A DNA stretch of 64,000 nucleotides. Source: Paracoccus salipaludis (lineage in GTDB: Bacteria > Pseudomonadota > Alphaproteobacteria > Rhodobacterales > Rhodobacteraceae). Made by a program: the position numbers and the translations under genes. A model generated the notes under the pieces. The model had not been told where the DNA came from. It made no database searches and worked only from the letters and a program-made list of their open reading frames with translations. The stretch's first letter is position 1. The number at the start of each line of letters is the position of its first letter. The DNA is taken from positions 124,001-188,000 of the forward strand of contig NZ_NSJZ01000005.1 in assembly GCF_002287065.1 (NCBI RefSeq), read 5' to 3'. This document shows positions 8,636 to 18,049 of the stretch, one piece after another.

Positions 8636-9772
8636 CTATCCCGCCCGCAGGCTCTGCCGCGCCAGCGCCGCGATCAGGTCGGTCTGGGTGACGATGCCCA
8701 CGATCTCGTCGCCCTGAAGGATCGGCACCGCGTCGGTGCGGTGGGTGGCCAGATAGGGCAGCAGCGCCGCGATGGGCGCATCCGGCGGGACGCCGGGCGG
8801 GGCGGCCTCCATCACGTCGGCGGCGCACGTCGCCGTGCCCCGGCGCGGCAGCAGCTTCCTCAATCCCCTGACCGGAAGCGCCCAGTCGCTGGCGATCAGG
8901 TGAAGCTGGAAGATGACGCCGAGGAAGCGGCCGTCCTTCCCCACCACCGGCAGCGAGGTGAAGCCGTGGCGCGCGAAAAGCCCGGCCACCTCGCGCAGGG
9001 GCGCTTCGGGGCCGACGGTCACCAGGTCGCGCGACATGATGTCGGCGGCGGTCTGGACATCCGTGCGGTGGCTCGCGGCCTGGATCTCGGCGGCCGCGAT
9101 CAGGCGGGCCAGGTCCTCGACGCCCAGGTTCATCGACTGGCGATAGCGGACAAGGATGTCCGACAGTTCCTGCTCGGTCAGGCCCAGACGCTCGACGGCC
9201 GGGGGATCGGTTGTGCCGTTCGGGTTCGGCTCGTGGAACTGGCGGAAGGGATAGCGGCGGCCCGTGGCGCGGGCGTAAAGCACCGCGACCAGAACCAGCA
9301 GCGCCGTGCCGGCGGCCACCGGCACCAGCGCGAAACCCAGGCCCAGGGGCGCGATCCGCTCGGCCCCCATCGCCACCGTCATGGCGACGGCCCCGCCCGG
9401 GGGATGCGTCGCCCGGCACAGCGCCATGACCACGATGGCAAGGCCCACCGACAGCGGCACGCAAAGCAGCGGGCCGGACACGAGGCGGCCGACCAGGATC
9501 GCCGTCACCGCGGCCACGGTGTTGCCGACGATGGCCGCCCATGGCTGCGCCAGCGGGCTGTTCGGCGCCGCGAACAGCAGGACCGACGAGGCCCCGAAGG
9601 GCGCGATCAGGTAGATGCCCAGCCGCAGGTCGGGCGAGAAGGCCAGCGCGCATCCGGTCGCCACCGCCAGCCCCAGCGCCGCGCCCAGGCCCGCCCGCAG
9701 CGCCTCGCGCAGGGGAACCGCGGCGATCGAGGGGCCGAGGGCGCGAAGTCGGGAATGGGCGGCTGGGGGCAT
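8636..9772 (-). CDS. HPP family membrane protein with C-terminal tandem CBS domains
   Basis: 378 residues. The N-terminal ~170 residues are hydrophobic with 4-5 membrane segments and carry the HPP signature ATHPPGGAVAMTV. A linker leads to two CBS motifs (about 240-300 and 315-375: AADIMSRDLVTVGPEAPLREV, and AADVMEAAPPGVPPDAPIAAL with GIVTQTDLIA). HPP proteins of chloroplasts and cyanobacteria have been linked to nitrite transport; CBS pairs bind adenine nucleotides. The ATG at 9772 is chosen because GAGG lies seven bases upstream; ATG 9784 is the alternative. Nitrite transport here is conjecture, although the denitrification island is 2 kb away. Confidence 0.85.
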   Translation of the reverse strand: MPPAAHSRLRALGPSIAAVPLREALRAGLGAALGLAVATGCALAFSPDLRLGIYLIAPFGASSVLLFAAPNSPLAQPWAAIVGNTVAAVTAILVGRLVSGPLLCVPLSVGLAIVVMALCRATHPPGGAVAMTVAMGAERIAPLGLGFALVPVAAGTALLVLVAVLYARATGRRYPFRQFHEPNPNGTTDPPAVERLGLTEQELSDILVRYRQSMNLGVEDLARLIAAAEIQAASHRTDVQTAADIMSRDLVTVGPEAPLREVAGLFARHGFTSLPVVGKDGRFLGVIFQLHLIASDWALPVRGLRKLLPRRGTATCAADVMEAAPPGVPPDAPIAALLPYLATHRTDAVPILQGDEIVGIVTQTDLIAALARQSLRAG

Positions 9773-9929
9773 GGAGCGCCTCATCGGAAGATGACGCAGC
9801 GGGGTAATGCGCCGGGCGGGAGGGTTGCAAGCCTGTCCGGGCGCAGGACGGCGACACGAGGCGCGGCGGGCCCGCTGGGGCAGGCAGCCTCCATGGCCGG
9901 GGATCGGGGAATTCCCCGGGGTTATCGCC

Positions 9930-10394
9930 TCAGACCGGCAATGCCGTGGATTGCAGCACCACCCTCAGCGCAAAGGAGGATTGCATCTGGGCGACGCCCG
10001 GCAGCCGCGCGAGGTGCTGGCGGTGGATGCGGGCGAAGTCGTCGGTGTCGGCGGCCAGCACCTTCAGCAGGTAGTCGGCCGAGCCCGCCATCAGGTGGCA
10101 TTCGAGCACCTCGGGGATGGCGCGGACGGCCTTTTCGAAGGCGTCGAGCGTGGCGTCGCCCTGACCCGACAGGGTGATCTCGACGAAGACCGTGGTGGTC
10201 CGCCCCAGTCGGCGGGGGTCCAGAAGCGCCACATAGGCCGCGATGAAGCCCCCTTCTTCCAGCCGCTGGACGCGGCGGTGGCAGGCGCTGGCCGACAGGT
10301 TGATCCGCGCCGCGAGGTCGGCGTTCGAGATGCGCCCTTCCTTCTGCAGCACCGACAGGATGCGGCGGTCGGTCGGGTCGAGGTCAGGGCTCAT
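9930..10394 (-). CDS. Lrp/AsnC family transcriptional regulator
   Basis: 154 residues from ATG 10394. N-terminal winged-helix DNA-binding domain (LDPTDRRILSVLQKEGRISNADLAARINLSASACHRRVQRLEEGG) and a C-terminal RAM ligand-binding domain (VFVEITLSGQG through EVLECHLMAGSADYLLKV). Such regulators sense amino acids and often control adjacent genes; no evident target lies next to it (mscL upstream on the same strand, HPP-CBS downstream). Ligand cannot be read from the sequence. Confidence 0.92.
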   Translation of the reverse strand: MSPDLDPTDRRILSVLQKEGRISNADLAARINLSASACHRRVQRLEEGGFIAAYVALLDPRRLGRTTTVFVEITLSGQGDATLDAFEKAVRAIPEVLECHLMAGSADYLLKVLAADTDDFARIHRQHLARLPGVAQMQSSFALRVVLQSTALPV

Positions 10395-10463
10395 CGGTCG
10401 GTCTTTCGGCGGCTGCGGGGCCAAGCCTAGCGGTGCCGGCAGCGGTCGCCAGAGGCAAAGTGA

Positions 10464-10895
10464 TCAGCGTTCCGGGCGGGCGGCCAGCAGGTCGCGGATC
10501 TCGGCCAGCAGCGCCTCGGTCGAGGGGCCGGCGGCCGAGGACTCCGCCACCTGCTTGCGCAGGGCCGCGTCCTTGATGCGGTTGACGCCCTTGACCAGCA
10601 GGAAGACCACGAAGGCGATGATGAGGAAGTTGATCACCGCCGTGACGAAGCTGCCATAGGCGAAGACGGGGGCGCCCGCGTCGCGCGCGGCCCGCAGGGT
10701 GGGATAATCCTCGCCGTTCAGCGCCAGGAACCAGTTGGAGAAATCCGTGCCCCCCGTCGCCAGTCCCAGCACCGGCTGCAGGAGGTCGTCCACCATCGAG
10801 GCCACGATGGCGGTGAAGGCCGCCCCGATGATGATGCCGACGGCCATGTCCATGACATTGCCCTTGGCGATGAAATCGCGAAACTCCTTGATCAT
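10464..10895 (-). CDS. mscL: Large-conductance mechanosensitive channel MscL
   Basis: 143 residues from ATG 10895 ([27 protein letters not shown]). The amphipathic N-terminal helix, first membrane helix with the pore-lining [13 protein letters not shown], periplasmic loop and second helix ([25 protein letters not shown]) are all present, then a charged cytoplasmic helix. It opens under membrane tension to release solutes on osmotic downshock. AGGACAGGTC upstream gives a ribosome binding site; the longer in-frame start 15 codons upstream is not conserved. Confidence 0.96.
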   Translation of the reverse strand: MIKEFRDFIAKGNVMDMAVGIIIGAAFTAIVASMVDDLLQPVLGLATGGTDFSNWFLALNGEDYPTLRAARDAGAPVFAYGSFVTAVINFLIIAFVVFLLVKGVNRIKDAALRKQVAESSAAGPSTEALLAEIRDLLAARPER

Positions 10896-10982
10896 GACCT
10901 GTCCTTCCGCGGTCGGGTGTCGCTGGATCCAGACTGCCATGCAGACCGTTCACAACCAAATGTTTCACCGAGGAGCAGCCGA

Positions 10983-11684
10983 ATGTTCGACCTGAGTGGC
11001 TTTCCCGTCACGAGCCGCTGGGCGCCCCGGCGCCCGGACGCGATCCAGCTTTACACGCTGAACACGCCCAACGGGTTCAAGGCGTCGATCATGCTCGAGG
11101 AATGCGGCCTCGACTACGACGCCCACCGCATCAGCATCGGCGACCCCGAGGACCAGATGACGCCCGAGTTCCTGTCGCTGAACCCCAACAACAAGATCCC
11201 GGCGATGATCGACCCCGACGGGCCGGACGGCAAGCCGATGGGCCTGTGGGAATCCGGCGCGATCCTGATCTATCTCGGCGACAAGACCGGCCGCTTCCTG
11301 CCCCGTGAAGGGGCGGCGCGCTATCAGACGATCCAGTGGCTGATGTTCCAGATGGGCGGGGTCGGGCCGATGTTCGGGCAGCTCGGCTTCTTCCACCGCT
11401 ACCGCGGCTCGGAGATCGAGGACAAGCGCCCGCGCGACCGCTACGTGAACGAGGCGCGGCGGCTGCTGGGCGTGCTCGACCGCCAGCTTCAGGGGCGCGA
11501 CTGGATCACGGGCGACTATTCGGTCGCCGACATCGCCACCGCCCCCTGGGTGCGGACGCTGACGGTCAACTACGAGGCGCAGGACCTGGTGGGGCTTTCC
11601 AGCTTCGCCAATGTCGCCGCCTGGATGGACCGCTTCCTGGCGCGTCCCGCCGTCCAGCGCGGCCTGACCGTGGGCGCGGCCTGA
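10983..11684 (+). CDS. Glutathione S-transferase family protein (YghU/YfcG-like)
   Basis: 233 residues from ATG 10983, with GAGGAG just upstream. The thioredoxin-like N-domain shows IQLYTLNTPNGFKASIMLEECG and NPNNKIPAMIDPDGPDGKPMGLWESGAILIYLGDKTG; the helical C-domain has WLMFQMGGVGPMFGQLGFFHRY and GDYSVADIATAPWV. The N-T-P-N-G motif is typical of the Nu-class YghU/YfcG group, which binds two glutathiones and acts as a disulfide-bond reductase. Substrate unknown. Confidence 0.85.
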   Translation: MFDLSGFPVTSRWAPRRPDAIQLYTLNTPNGFKASIMLEECGLDYDAHRISIGDPEDQMTPEFLSLNPNNKIPAMIDPDGPDGKPMGLWESGAILIYLGDKTGRFLPREGAARYQTIQWLMFQMGGVGPMFGQLGFFHRYRGSEIEDKRPRDRYVNEARRLLGVLDRQLQGRDWITGDYSVADIATAPWVRTLTVNYEAQDLVGLSSFANVAAWMDRFLARPAVQRGLTVGAA

Positions 11685-11771
11685 GGCCCGGGAACGCGGC
11701 GGCCCCGCGGTTGCCGCGCCCCCTGCGCGCCGCTATTGTCCCCGTCCTGTCCCTTCCCTGCCGGAGAGATC

Positions 11772-12470
11772 ATGACGCCTGCCGACCTCGACACCGCACG
11801 GCAGTCCGCCCTGCTGGCCGCCCTGCCCGAGCCCCAGCGCGCCCGCGTGCTGGAAGGGGCGCAGGTCCAGTCCGTCGAGACGGGGCAGACGATCTTCCTG
11901 CAGGACGATCCGGCCGACGCGCTGTTCATCGTGCTGGACGGCTGGGTCAAGCTTTACCGCATTGCCACCAGCGGGACCGAGGCGGTGGTCAGCGTGATGA
12001 CGCGCGGCCGCAGCTTCGGCGAGGCGGTGGCGCTGCGGGGCCTGCCCTATCCGGTATCCGCCGAGGCGATCACGCCAGCGCGGCTTCTGCGGCTGGACGC
12101 GGCGCGGCTGCGCCACATGCTGCATTCGGACCCGGCGATGGCGGCCTCCATGCTGGCCGCCGTCTTTGTCCATCTCCAGCATCTCGTCGGCCAGATCGAA
12201 GGGCTCAAGGCGCGCTCGGGCGTGCAGCGGGTGGCCGAGTTCCTGCTGGACCTGTCGGCGGGGCGCGAGGGCGAGGTGTCGGTCGCCCTGCCCTACAACA
12301 AGGCGCTGATCGCCGGGCGCCTGGGCATCAAGCCCGAGACGCTGTCGCGCGCCTTCGCCCGGCTGCGCGACCACGGCGTGCGGATCGAGGCGGCGATGGC
12401 CCATATCGAGGACGTGGACCGCCTGCGCGAGCTTGTGGCCGAGGACCCCGCCAAGGCCTGGCTGCGCTAA
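11772..12470 (+). CDS. nnr: Crp/Fnr-type NO-responsive regulator, NNR/DNR group
   Basis: 232 residues: cyclic-nucleotide-like sensor domain (about 15-130), long dimerisation helix and a C-terminal helix-turn-helix (ALIAGRLGIKPETLSRAFARLR). The recognition helix keeps the E-x-x-S-R pattern that in FNR proteins contacts TTGA half-sites. There is no cysteine in the protein, so an iron-sulfur FNR is excluded; heme-type NO sensing as in DNR is the expected mechanism. It sits beside norCBQDEF and nir, as nnr does in Paracoccus, and NNR-like boxes occur before norC and nirS. It should activate both on NO. Identity rests on context plus motif. Confidence 0.85.
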   Translation: MTPADLDTARQSALLAALPEPQRARVLEGAQVQSVETGQTIFLQDDPADALFIVLDGWVKLYRIATSGTEAVVSVMTRGRSFGEAVALRGLPYPVSAEAITPARLLRLDAARLRHMLHSDPAMAASMLAAVFVHLQHLVGQIEGLKARSGVQRVAEFLLDLSAGREGEVSVALPYNKALIAGRLGIKPETLSRAFARLRDHGVRIEAAMAHIEDVDRLRELVAEDPAKAWLR

Positions 12471-12475
12471 GGGCT

Positions 12476-12745
12476 TCAGCCCAGCGCGTAAAGCACCAGC
12501 GCCGCCAGTGCGAAGGCCCCGAGCCCCGCACCGAAGCCGCGCCGCGCGCCCGGCACACCGGCAAGCCCGAGGTAGCGGTTCAGGATCACCCGCGCCTTGA
12601 GCCATGCCAGCACCAGGATCGCCGCCCCCGCCACCGTCGCCGCCCAGGGGGGCGCATCGGGCCGCAGCAGCGACACCCCGGTTGCAAGGGCCGAGAGCGC
12701 GACAAGGGCAAGCCAGGCCCGGATCAGGGGATCGGAAGGGCGCAT
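12476..12745 (-). CDS. norF: NorF, small membrane protein of the nor operon
   Basis: 89 residues with three predicted membrane helices (AWLALVALSALATGVSLL, WAATVAGAAILVLAWLKARVIL and the C-terminal GLGAFALAALVLYAL). The central LVLAWLKARVILNRYLGL resembles the cytochrome-c-oxidase subunit IV-like NorF family. Last gene of norCBQDEF; three bases separate its start from the norE stop. In Paracoccus, norE and norF affect NO reductase activity or assembly but are not catalytic. Convergent with nnr, with five bases between the stops. Confidence 0.85.
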   Translation of the reverse strand: MRPSDPLIRAWLALVALSALATGVSLLRPDAPPWAATVAGAAILVLAWLKARVILNRYLGLAGVPGARRGFGAGLGAFALAALVLYALG

Positions 12746-12747
12746 CG

Positions 12748-13296
12748 TCACAGCAGGTAGATCACGGGAAACAGCAGGACCCAGACGAGGTCCACCATGT
12801 GCCAGAACTGGCCCGCCGCCTCGACCGCATCCGCTTGGGCGCGGATGGCGACGATGCCCAGCAGGATCATGCCCGCCAGCACATGGGCTGCGTGGAACAG
12901 CGTCAGCAGCCAGTAGAAGGTGAAGAAGACATGGGTTTCCAGCCCGATCCCGCGCCGGGCGGCATCGGCATATTCGACGCCTTTCAGAACAAGGAAGACC
13001 CCGCCCAGCAGGATCGCCGCCGCGAGCCACCGCCGTGCAAGCGCCCGCTGCTCCGCCTCGGCGGCACGCACCGCCAGTGCCGCGACCAGCCCCGAGGTCA
13101 CGAGCACCATCGTGTTCACCCCCGCCGACAGCCGGTGCAGCTGGTCCTGCGCCGCGGCGAAGCCCGCCGGATCGCCCAGCCGCAAGACCAGGAAGATCAG
13201 CAGCGCCGCGCCGAAGACAGCCAGTTCGCTGACGATCAGCACCCACATGATCAGCTCGCCCGGCAGACCGGTGCGGGGATGGACGGCCTCGGTCAT
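12748..13296 (-). CDS. norE: NorE, cytochrome c oxidase subunit III-like protein
   Basis: 182 residues with about five membrane helices. It matches the subunit III family: LPGELIMWVLIVSELAVFGAALLIF at the start, THVFFTFYWLLTLFHAAHVLAGMILL in the middle, and the terminal GQFWHMVDLVWVLLFPVIYLL. NorE is an accessory of NO reductase rather than a redox subunit. Its ATG overlaps the norD TGA (ATGA), showing coupling. Confidence 0.92.
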   Translation of the reverse strand: MTEAVHPRTGLPGELIMWVLIVSELAVFGAALLIFLVLRLGDPAGFAAAQDQLHRLSAGVNTMVLVTSGLVAALAVRAAEAEQRALARRWLAAAILLGGVFLVLKGVEYADAARRGIGLETHVFFTFYWLLTLFHAAHVLAGMILLGIVAIRAQADAVEAAGQFWHMVDLVWVLLFPVIYLL

Positions 13297-15248
13297 GCGC
13301 CGACGAGCTGGCGGTAGATCTGCGGCAGCGCCTCGGTCAGCCTGTCGGGGTGCGGGATCAGCGCGTGCCCGCCCTGACCGAAGATGCGCGGGAACCAGGA
13401 CTTGCCGTCGCGGTCCACGGTGATGCCGAAGACGGAATGGCCCGCGCGGCGCGCCTCGCGCACGGCCATGGCGCTGTCCTCGATGCCGTGGCGGCCCTCG
13501 TAATGGTCGAGGTCGTTCGGCTTGCCGTCGGTGATGACCAGAAGCAGCCGCCGCCTGCGCCCCTGCGCCGCCAGCGTGGCGCCGGCATGGCGGATGCCCG
13601 CGCCAAGGCGGGTGTAGAAGGCGGGCCGCAGCGCCGCGATGCGGGATTCCACTGCCGCCGACATGGGCTCGTCGAAGCGCTTGCAGGTCGTCACGAACAC
13701 CCGGTCGCGTTTCAGCGAGCAGAAGGCCTGCACCCCCACCTGGTCGCCCGTCGCATCCAGCCCCCAGGTCAGGGCCGCCAGCGCCTCGCGCTCGATGTCG
13801 ATCACGGCGCGCCCCGTCACGGCGCTTTCGGTGGAGCGCGAGATGTCCAGCAGGATGGACACGGCAAGGTCGCGGTTCTGCGGGCGCGACTGCTTCCAGA
13901 CGCGGTCCGAGCCCTCGCCCGCGACCTTCAGCCCCACGCGGGACCGGACGGTCGCGTCCAGGTCCAGTTCGTCCCCGTCGCGGTGGCCCGTGGTGATGAC
14001 GCGGCCCGGGCGCATCGCCTCGAACTGCCGGCGCACGGCGCGGATGCGGCGGCGCGCGGCCTCGTCGAAGGGATGCGAGGCCGCGGGATCGGCCGCGGGA
14101 TAGCTGTCCAGCACGCGGGCATGGGCAGGCAGGTAGCGGCCTGCCTTCGCGTCCCATTCGGGATAGGTGAAGACGCCCGACAGCGCCTCGCGGTCCACGT
14201 CCTCGGGCGACAGGTCCAGGTGGACCTTCAGCCGCGTGGCGGGAGCCTTGCTGACCTGGCCGAGGCTCAGCTCCTCCTGGTCGTCCAGCGCCTTGCGGGC
14301 GGAATCCTCGTCATCGTCGTCCACCCGGCGGTTGAGGTTCAGGAACTCGGCCCAGCTGAGGATCGCCTCGAACTTGTTGATGATCAGGCTGTCCCTGCGC
14401 TCGGCCGCGTCGGCCTTCTTGCGGCGGGCGCGCAGGGTGCGTTCCTGGTGCTCGCCGGTTTCCAGCGCCTCGCCCTCGGCCTCGCGCGTCTCGACCCGGT
14501 CGGGAGAGGACGCCGCGCCCGCTTCCGTGACCACCCAAAGGGGCACGGGGCGCATCGGCTGATAGCGCCGGGGCGCTGCAAGGTCCGACAGGTCGCCGTC
14601 CAGCACCGCCAGCATCTCGGCCGCGCGAGGGGGCAAGGGAGTCTCATCGCCCAGCAGATGCCGCGCGACGGCCTCGACCGCCGCCTCCTCGGGTGGCAGG
14701 GCGGGACGCGGGCGGGCAGCCAGCACCAGCCCGCGCAATTCGTCGTAAAGCCCCGTCAGCCCCGGCGCGCTGTCAGCCACCCGCGGCACACTCGCCCGCG
14801 CAGCGGCCAGCCGCGCCAGGTCGCGGCGCAGGGGATCGTCGCCCACCTCGCGGGGGGCCACCAGATGCGCGGCAAAGGCGGCAAGCCACAGGTAAAGCGC
14901 CCCGTTCGCCTCGGGCGTGGGCAGGATCGCCAGCGTCGCGGGCAGGCGCAGGATGCCGCCGTCGAACTCGGCCGCAGGCAGCGCCTCGGCCTCGGTCCCC
15001 AGTCGCCGCCGCCAGCTCAGCCGGTGGCGGCTGACGCGGTCGGCGGCGGCCCGCATCTCGACGGAGTGGTCCCCGCCCAGACCCCGGAACAGCACCGCCA
15101 GACGCCCCGCGACCTCGGACAGGTCCACCCGTGCATCCTCGTGCACGGGCAGCGTATCAAAGCCGCTGGCAAGCCCGTGCCACAGCTTGCCGATGCTTTC
15201 CTCGGGCTCCCACGGCTCGATCTCGCGCCAGTCCACACGCGCGGCCAT
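13293..15248 (-). CDS. norD: NorD, NO reductase activation protein with vWA domain
   Basis: 651 residues. The C-terminal ~220 residues form a von Willebrand A domain with the metal-site motif LLDISRSTES (D-x-S-x-S), then a Thr and a second Asp in VITDGKPNDL. The middle (about 255-320) is charged and acidic (RRVDDDDED). NorD works with the AAA+ protein NorQ, probably inserting the non-heme iron into NorB or remodelling the complex. Start ATG 15248. It is separated from norQ by a 66-base gap that contains a repeat-like element. Length and domain order match the family. Confidence 0.95.
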   Translation of the reverse strand: MAARVDWREIEPWEPEESIGKLWHGLASGFDTLPVHEDARVDLSEVAGRLAVLFRGLGGDHSVEMRAAADRVSRHRLSWRRRLGTEAEALPAAEFDGGILRLPATLAILPTPEANGALYLWLAAFAAHLVAPREVGDDPLRRDLARLAAARASVPRVADSAPGLTGLYDELRGLVLAARPRPALPPEEAAVEAVARHLLGDETPLPPRAAEMLAVLDGDLSDLAAPRRYQPMRPVPLWVVTEAGAASSPDRVETREAEGEALETGEHQERTLRARRKKADAAERRDSLIINKFEAILSWAEFLNLNRRVDDDDEDSARKALDDQEELSLGQVSKAPATRLKVHLDLSPEDVDREALSGVFTYPEWDAKAGRYLPAHARVLDSYPAADPAASHPFDEAARRRIRAVRRQFEAMRPGRVITTGHRDGDELDLDATVRSRVGLKVAGEGSDRVWKQSRPQNRDLAVSILLDISRSTESAVTGRAVIDIEREALAALTWGLDATGDQVGVQAFCSLKRDRVFVTTCKRFDEPMSAAVESRIAALRPAFYTRLGAGIRHAGATLAAQGRRRRLLLVITDGKPNDLDHYEGRHGIEDSAMAVREARRAGHSVFGITVDRDGKSWFPRIFGQGGHALIPHPDRLTEALPQIYRQLVGA

Positions 15249-15256
15249 GACTGCAC

Positions 15257-15306
15257 CTTTCTTCTTTGCACAAATATCCCGGGGGTCCGGGGGCTGGCCC
15301 CCGGCC
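15257..15306. repeat. Intergenic repeat-like element between norQ and norD
   Basis: On the minus strand this reads as an inverted repeat CCGGGGGC-CA-GCCCCCGG, then GGACCCCCGGGATATTTGTG and CAAAGAAGAAAGG. The second part resembles 30181-30213 in the nirJ/nirN junction (G-rich run, TATTTG, then CA(A/G)AAAGAAG). Such GC-hairpin plus ATATTTG elements recur between genes in Rhodobacterales, from general knowledge. Here it lies inside the nor operon and could act as a partial terminator or an RNA-stability hairpin. Confidence 0.6.
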
Positions 15307-15314
15307 CTCAGGTC

Positions 15315-16118
15315 TCAGCCCAGCACCGCCACGACCAGGTCGGCCAGGCCGCGCTTGATGTCGGCGTCGTCCGTCAGCGGCTCGATCATGGCGACCGAGA
15401 TCGCCCGGTTCAGGTCCATGCCGCCCGCCACCAGCGTCGCCGCATAGACGACAAGCCGGGTGGACACGCCCTCTTCCAGGTCCTGCCCCTTCAGCGCCCG
15501 CAGCTTGCCCGCCAGCCGCACCAGCAGGGCGGCGCGGCGTTCGTCCAGCCCGCTTTCCTGCACGACGATTGCTGTTTCCTGCGCGGCGGGCGGGAAGTCG
15601 AACTCCATCGCCACGAAGCGCTGGCGGGTCGAGGGCTTCAGCGTCTTGAGGATGTTCTGGTAGCCGGGGTTGTAGGAGGCGACCAGCATGAAGCCTGGCG
15701 CGGCCTCCAGCTCCTCGCCCGTGCGGTCGATGGGCAGGATGCGGCGGTCGTCGGTCAGCGGATGCAGCACCACCGTCACGTCCTTGCGCGCCTCGACCAC
15801 CTCGTCGAGATAGCAGATCGCGCCCTCGCGCACGGCACGGGTCAGCGGCCCGTCCACCCAGACCGTCTCGCCGCCCTTCAGCAGGTAGCGACCGATCAGG
15901 TCGGATGCCGACAGGTCGTCATGGCAGGCGACCGTGTAAAGCGGCCGGCCCAGCCGCGCGGCCATGTGCGACACGAAGCGGGTCTTGCCACAGCCGGTCG
16001 GGCCCTTCAGCAGCACCGGCAGGTCGTTCCTGGCCGCCGCCTCGAAGACCGCGACCTCGTCGCGCTGGGGCAGGTAGAAGGGGGCGTCTGCCCCCTCCGG
16101 TTTCGCATGAGCGTTCAT
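15315..16118 (-). CDS. norQ: NorQ, MoxR-type AAA+ ATPase for NO reductase activation
   Basis: 267 residues from ATG 16118 (MNAHAKPEG). Walker A is [10 protein letters not shown], Walker [12 protein letters not shown], sensor 1 ASYNPGYQ, and an arginine finger region follows in LKPSTRQRF; this is the NorQ/CbbQ/NirQ subgroup. It is thought to use ATP with NorD to activate NorCB. GGAG lies eight bases before ATG 16118; ATG 16124 and GTG 16127 are in frame but sit too close to that site. The norB stop (16124-16126) is just upstream, so translation is probably coupled. Confidence 0.95.
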   Translation of the reverse strand: MNAHAKPEGADAPFYLPQRDEVAVFEAAARNDLPVLLKGPTGCGKTRFVSHMAARLGRPLYTVACHDDLSASDLIGRYLLKGGETVWVDGPLTRAVREGAICYLDEVVEARKDVTVVLHPLTDDRRILPIDRTGEELEAAPGFMLVASYNPGYQNILKTLKPSTRQRFVAMEFDFPPAAQETAIVVQESGLDERRAALLVRLAGKLRALKGQDLEEGVSTRLVVYAATLVAGGMDLNRAISVAMIEPLTDDADIKRGLADLVVAVLG

Positions 16119-16123
16119 GGACA

Positions 16124-17518
16124 TCACTCCGCCGGGTGCCGGTGGGCCAGCTGGTCGCGGTGGACCTGCGCGGGTCCGGGCTCGACGACCTCGCGCCGCA
16201 CGACGACGATCGAGTAGATGAACAGCAGCGCCCCCAGCACCACGGCGATGCCCGACCCGAAGCGCATCCAGTAGAAGATGCCCAGCTGGTCCTGCACGTC
16301 CATGTAGGCCTCGCCGTTCACCCGCTGCAGGTGCGTCTGCACCGTGCCCGCGAAGGTCAGCGTGAAGGTCATGAACAGCATTCCGCCCGACATCAGCCAG
16401 AACGAGGCCATGTTCAGCACCTGGTTATAGGGGTCGCGGTTACGCAGGATGGGCGCAGCATAGGTGATGATCGCCAGCACCAGGCAGACATAGGCGCCGT
16501 AGAAGGCCAGATGCCCGTGCGCCGCCGTGATCTGCGTGCCGTGGGTGTAATAGTTCACCCCGTGCAGCGTGTGCAGGAAGCCCCAGACGCCCGCGCCGAA
16601 GAAGGCCAGGACCGAGCAGCCGAGCGACCACAGCAGGGCGGCCTTGTTCGGATGGTCGCGCCGGCCCTTCCAGACCATGATGAAGGCGAAGGACATCATC
16701 GCGAAGAAGGGCACGATCTCGAAGGACGAGAAGATGGACCCCACCCACTGCCAGTAGGCCGGCAGGCCGATCCAGTAGTAATGGTGCCCGGTCCCCAGGA
16801 TGCCCGAGAAGAGCGCGGTGGCCACGATGACGTAAAGCCACTTCTCGACGACCTCGCGGTCCACGCCCGTCAGCTTCAGCATCAGGAAGGCCAGGATCGA
16901 GGCCATGATCAGTTCCCACACGCCTTCCACCCACAGGTGGATCACGTACCACCAGTACTGCTTGTCCAGCACGATGTTGTGGGGGTTGTAGAAGGCGAAC
17001 AGGAACAACAGCGCCAGTCCCCAGAGACCCAGCAGCAGCACGTTCGAGATGGCGGTCTTGCGGCCCTTCAGCACCGTCATGGTGACGTTGTACAGAAACA
17101 GCAGCGCGGCCACGACGATGCCCACCTTGACCCAGGTCGGCTGTTCCAGGAACTCGCGCCCCTGCGTGCCCAGGAAATAGTTCCCGGCGAACCAGTTGAA
17201 GATGTAGGTCAGCACCGCGCCCAGTGTGCCCACGACCATGATGACCAGTTGCAGCCAGGCGATGGCGGGCGAATGGATCTCGCGCTCGGCTTCTTCGGGA
17301 AGCAGGAAATAGGCCGCGCCGAAGAAGCCCAGCAGCAGCCACACGACCAGCGCGTTGGTGTGCAGCATCCGGATGATGTTGAAGGGCAGGATCTCGGCCA
17401 GGAAGTTCGGCTGGACATAGACATAGCCCATGGTCAGGCCGAAGATGACCTGCAGCGCGAACAGCGCCATGGCCACGCCGAAATAGGCGAAGGCGATCTT
17501 CTGTGTTGCGTATCTCAT
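16124..17518 (-). CDS. norB: Nitric oxide reductase catalytic subunit NorB
   Basis: 464 residues, about twelve membrane helices, a member of the heme-copper oxidase superfamily. Metal ligands are visible: [10 protein letters not shown] (low-spin heme b His), HLWVEGVWE (Fe-B His and nearby Glu), GTGHHYYW (two further Fe-B His) and [10 protein letters not shown] (heme b3 and heme b His pair). NorB reduces two NO to N2O with electrons from NorC. It follows norC by 16 bases. All expected ligands are intact, so the enzyme should be functional. Confidence 0.98.
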   Translation of the reverse strand: MRYATQKIAFAYFGVAMALFALQVIFGLTMGYVYVQPNFLAEILPFNIIRMLHTNALVVWLLLGFFGAAYFLLPEEAEREIHSPAIAWLQLVIMVVGTLGAVLTYIFNWFAGNYFLGTQGREFLEQPTWVKVGIVVAALLFLYNVTMTVLKGRKTAISNVLLLGLWGLALLFLFAFYNPHNIVLDKQYWWYVIHLWVEGVWELIMASILAFLMLKLTGVDREVVEKWLYVIVATALFSGILGTGHHYYWIGLPAYWQWVGSIFSSFEIVPFFAMMSFAFIMVWKGRRDHPNKAALLWSLGCSVLAFFGAGVWGFLHTLHGVNYYTHGTQITAAHGHLAFYGAYVCLVLAIITYAAPILRNRDPYNQVLNMASFWLMSGGMLFMTFTLTFAGTVQTHLQRVNGEAYMDVQDQLGIFYWMRFGSGIAVVLGALLFIYSIVVVRREVVEPGPAQVHRDQLAHRHPAE

Positions 17519-17534
17519 GATTGTCCCTCTCGCC

Positions 17535-17987
17535 TCAGCCCGCGTCGTTCGGCGGCCATTGCTGGGTGTTCACCGACCCCACGAACAGCAGGAAGTCGGA
17601 AAGCGCGCGATACTCCTCGTCCGTGAGGTTGAACTGCGGCATCTGCCGCCGCCCCTCGATCCCCGTCGGCATGGCGTCCATCCAGGCCTTCAGCGTTTCC
17701 ATCGCGGCGTCGGGGTCGTCCTGCACCCCCCAGCGGCGCATGACATTGCCCAGCTCGGGCGCGAAATAGGCGCCCTCGCCCAGCAGCGTGTGGCAGTTGA
17801 TGCAGGCCTTGTTCTCCCACACCAGCTTGCCCGCGGCGACGCTTTCGGTCAGGGCGGCTTTGTCCGTCGAGACGTTGACGGCATAAAGGTGGCTGTGGAC
17901 GGACATCGCGCCGAAGATCGCGATGAAGAACAATGACCCGCCATAGAAGACGTTGCGGGCCATGCTCTTGGTCATGACGTCGCTCAT
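17535..17987 (-). CDS. norC: Nitric oxide reductase cytochrome c subunit NorC
   Basis: 150 residues. One N-terminal membrane anchor (FYGGSLFFIAIFGAMSVHSHLY, about 14-35), then a periplasmic cytochrome c domain with the heme site CINCH at 62-66 and a likely axial Met at 116 in RRQMPQF. NorC passes electrons from cytochrome c or pseudoazurin to NorB. First gene of norCBQDEF, with an NNR-like box centred about 69 bases before its ATG. MSDVM is chosen as start; the in-frame ATG four codons on is the alternative. Confidence 0.97.
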   Translation of the reverse strand: MSDVMTKSMARNVFYGGSLFFIAIFGAMSVHSHLYAVNVSTDKAALTESVAAGKLVWENKACINCHTLLGEGAYFAPELGNVMRRWGVQDDPDAAMETLKAWMDAMPTGIEGRRQMPQFNLTDEEYRALSDFLLFVGSVNTQQWPPNDAG

Positions 17988-18049
17988 GGCGGCGGTCCCT
18001 TCGAGCAGTTAACACAGGTCTACGGATAGCGGCAGCGTGGGACGAGGCC

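Noticed and set aside
13350..16217. A 955-residue plus-strand frame across norD and norQ
   Set aside because: Entirely antisense to two well-recognised genes, with no signal peptide, motif or ribosome binding site; GC-bias artefact.
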